Source: an uncultured Collinsella sp.
Lineage (GTDB): Bacteria; Actinomycetota; Coriobacteriia; Coriobacteriales; Coriobacteriaceae
Assembly (NCBI GenBank): GCA_902495945.1
Contig: CABUZD010000016.1
Span: forward strand, 1-22,752
Direction of reading: 5' to 3'
Length of the DNA: 22,752 nucleotides
How positions within the stretch are numbered: the stretch's first letter is position 1; each line of letters opens with the position of its first letter. Below are positions 21,500 through 22,752 of the stretch, piece by piece. Made by a program: the position numbers and the translations under genes. The notes under the pieces were generated by a model, which made no database searches, was not told the DNA's origin, and worked only from the letters and a program-made list of their open reading frames with translations.

Positions 21500-22752
21500 A
21501 TGAAAAGACTCCCCCGCCTTGCGTTAGCCGCCGCGTTGTTTGCCGGCGCGCTCGCAGGCATCCCAAGCCTCGCTTTCGCGGGGAACCTGCCCGCCGCTAT
21601 TGACGGCTCCGTGGCCGTCATGCACACCAACGATATCCACGGCAGCTACAAGTACAGCTACAACGAAAGCAAGGGCACCGGCACTGTGGGTTTTGACGGA
21701 CTGGCGGTTCTCTATAGCGCCCAGGGCAACGCCCCCGATCTTTTGCTCGATGCGGGCGACACCTTCCACGGACAGTCCTTCGCCACCATGAGCGAGGGCA
21801 AGAGCATCGCCGAGCTCATGGACACCTTCTACGTCGACGGCTACGACGCGACCACGCCAGGCAACCACGACTGGAGCTACGGCGCGGACAAACTCCGCGC
21901 CATGACCGGCTACAGCACCACCGGCACGCCCTTCGCCATGCTCTGCGCCAACGCAAAGTCCTCGAACGGCGTATGGAGCTCGAGCATCACGAAGACGCTC
22001 GATCGCACCTGGGAGGATAGCGAGGATCACTCCACATTCGACTACAAAATCAAGGTCGGCGTCGTGGGTGCCATGGATGAGTCGCTGGGATCCTCGCTGC
22101 GCGCGGACCTGGTCGCGGGCACGTCGTTCTCGAGTGCCACGAACGCCATCAATACCGAGGCAAAGCAGCTGCGCAAGGCGGGCTGCAACGTTGTCGTCTG
22201 TATCGCGCATACGCTCAACGCCAAGACCTTTGCCACACGGCTCCGTGGCATCGATGCCCTTATCGCAGGCCACGAGCACATCAACCTTAACGAGAAGGTG
22301 ACGGGAGCCGACGGCAAGACAATCCACGTTGTCGAGGCAGGCAGCGCCTTTGCCGAGGTGGGGCTGCTTTCCATTCCGTACAAGTACGACACCAATGGCA
22401 CCGAGACGACCGACGATGACACGGTCACGGTCCCTGCAGACGGCAGCGACGAGAAGCTCTACACCGCCAAGAACGTCAACGACCTTTTGGCAGACCCCGA
22501 CAAGGGCTCCGACTACCAAAGCTGCCTTGAAGCCGTCCGCAACAAGATCAAGCCGCTCGACGAGGCCTTTGAAAACGAATCGAACAAGGTGCTCGGCACA
22601 TCCACCACCAACTATTTCTACGGCGAGGACGCCGCAGGCACGCATGGTTGGGAAATGGTGCGCACCACCGATTTCCGTCCCAGCAAGGAGGGCGACACCA
22701 CCAAGGCCCAGACCATCGGCCACGTGATTTGCAGCTCCTATCTTGACCTGAC
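21500..22752 (+). CDS. secreted 5'-nucleotidase/UshA-type metallophosphatase (3' end cut by window edge)
   Basis: The first 417 residues of an exported nucleotidase or 2',3'-cyclic nucleotide phosphodiesterase. The signal peptide MKRLPRLALAAALFAGALAG ends near SLAFA (about residue 27). The calcineurin-like metallophosphatase domain shows every metal-binding block: HTNDIHG with Asp45 and His47, LLLDAGDTFHG, TPGNHDWSYG, VVCIAHTLN, and IAGHEHINL. The following region, from about residue 340, begins the 5'-nucleotidase C-terminal substrate domain (VLGTSTTNYFYGED), where the window ends. TAAGGA lies seven bases before the ATG. The enzyme would release phosphate and nucleosides outside the cell. 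It is separated from the ABC importer by two terminators, so it is an independent unit. A C-terminal anchor, if any, lies beyond the window. Confidence 0.93.
   Translation, partial: MKRLPRLALAAALFAGALAGIPSLAFAGNLPAAIDGSVAVMHTNDIHGSYKYSYNESKGTGTVGFDGLAVLYSAQGNAPDLLLDAGDTFHGQSFATMSEGKSIAELMDTFYVDGYDATTPGNHDWSYGADKLRAMTGYSTTGTPFAMLCANAKSSNGVWSSSITKTLDRTWEDSEDHSTFDYKIKVGVVGAMDESLGSSLRADLVAGTSFSSATNAINTEAKQLRKAGCNVVVCIAHTLNAKTFATRLRGIDALIAGHEHINLNEKVTGADGKTIHVVEAGSAFAEVGLLSIPYKYDTNGTETTDDDTVTVPADGSDEKLYTAKNVNDLLADPDKGSDYQSCLEAVRNKIKPLDEAFENESNKVLGTSTTNYFYGEDAAGTHGWEMVRTTDFRPSKEGDTTKAQTIGHVICSSYLDL

Noticed and set aside
21524..22723. Minus-strand 399-residue open frame opposite the nucleotidase
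   Set aside because: Antisense to a gene with a signal peptide and all metallophosphatase motifs in order.

Overview
The window is GC-rich (roughly 60% by eye) with dense short intergenic gaps and strong GGAGG-type ribosome binding sites. The gene set suggests a gut Coriobacteriia, most like Collinsella: a FeoA-FeoB fusion, an orphan glucose-type IIA, a methylarginine hydrolase beside a basic amino acid antiporter, a TrpXYZ-type ABC importer, and AsnRS with a GTG start. This assignment is inference from gene content and style, not a database match. No tRNA, rRNA, CRISPR array, phage gene or transposase was recognised.

Layout. 1-2119: a class I aminotransferase (cut by the left edge) divergent from a small flavodoxin-like protein, which ends tail to tail with a family 6 uracil/hypoxanthine-DNA glycosylase. 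2123-3499: a cytoplasmic GH13 glycosidase in the same operon as the glycosylase. 3571-3637: a long hairpin repeat. 3653-4849: a SotB-type sugar efflux transporter. 4971-7331: a FeoAB ferrous iron transporter with a clear promoter and two tandem operator-like palindromes. 7529-7925: array A of 62-bp hairpin repeats. 8145-11399: a compact cassette of basic amino acid antiporter, dimethylarginine dimethylaminohydrolase and a divergent GntR/FCD regulator with an ATTGTATACAAT operator between them. 11447-11717: array B of the same 62-bp repeat, followed by a second copy of the long hairpin repeat. 11823-12722: an esterase-like alpha/beta hydrolase. 12969-13532: PTS IIA (glucose type). 13767-15701: an OatA-like membrane acyltransferase with an SGNH domain. 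15838-17241: asnS with its own promoter and terminator. 17501-18286: a WYL-type regulator. 18447-21341: a three-gene ABC importer (lipoprotein, permease, ATPase) closed by two terminators. 21500-22752: a secreted 5'-nucleotidase-type metallophosphatase cut by the right edge.

Most units are one to three genes. The best-integrated one is the methylarginine cassette: the antiporter would bring in the substrate, the hydrolase would release citrulline and methylamines, and the GntR protein would control both from the shared divergent region.

The most unusual content is non-coding. Two arrays of exactly 62-bp tandem hairpin units, in the same orientation, bracket the methylarginine cassette. A separate 67-bp hairpin family sits immediately 3' of two minus-strand genes, where it could serve as a terminator. 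A third site looks like a remnant of that family with its core deleted. These repeat families are the best candidates for something undescribed.
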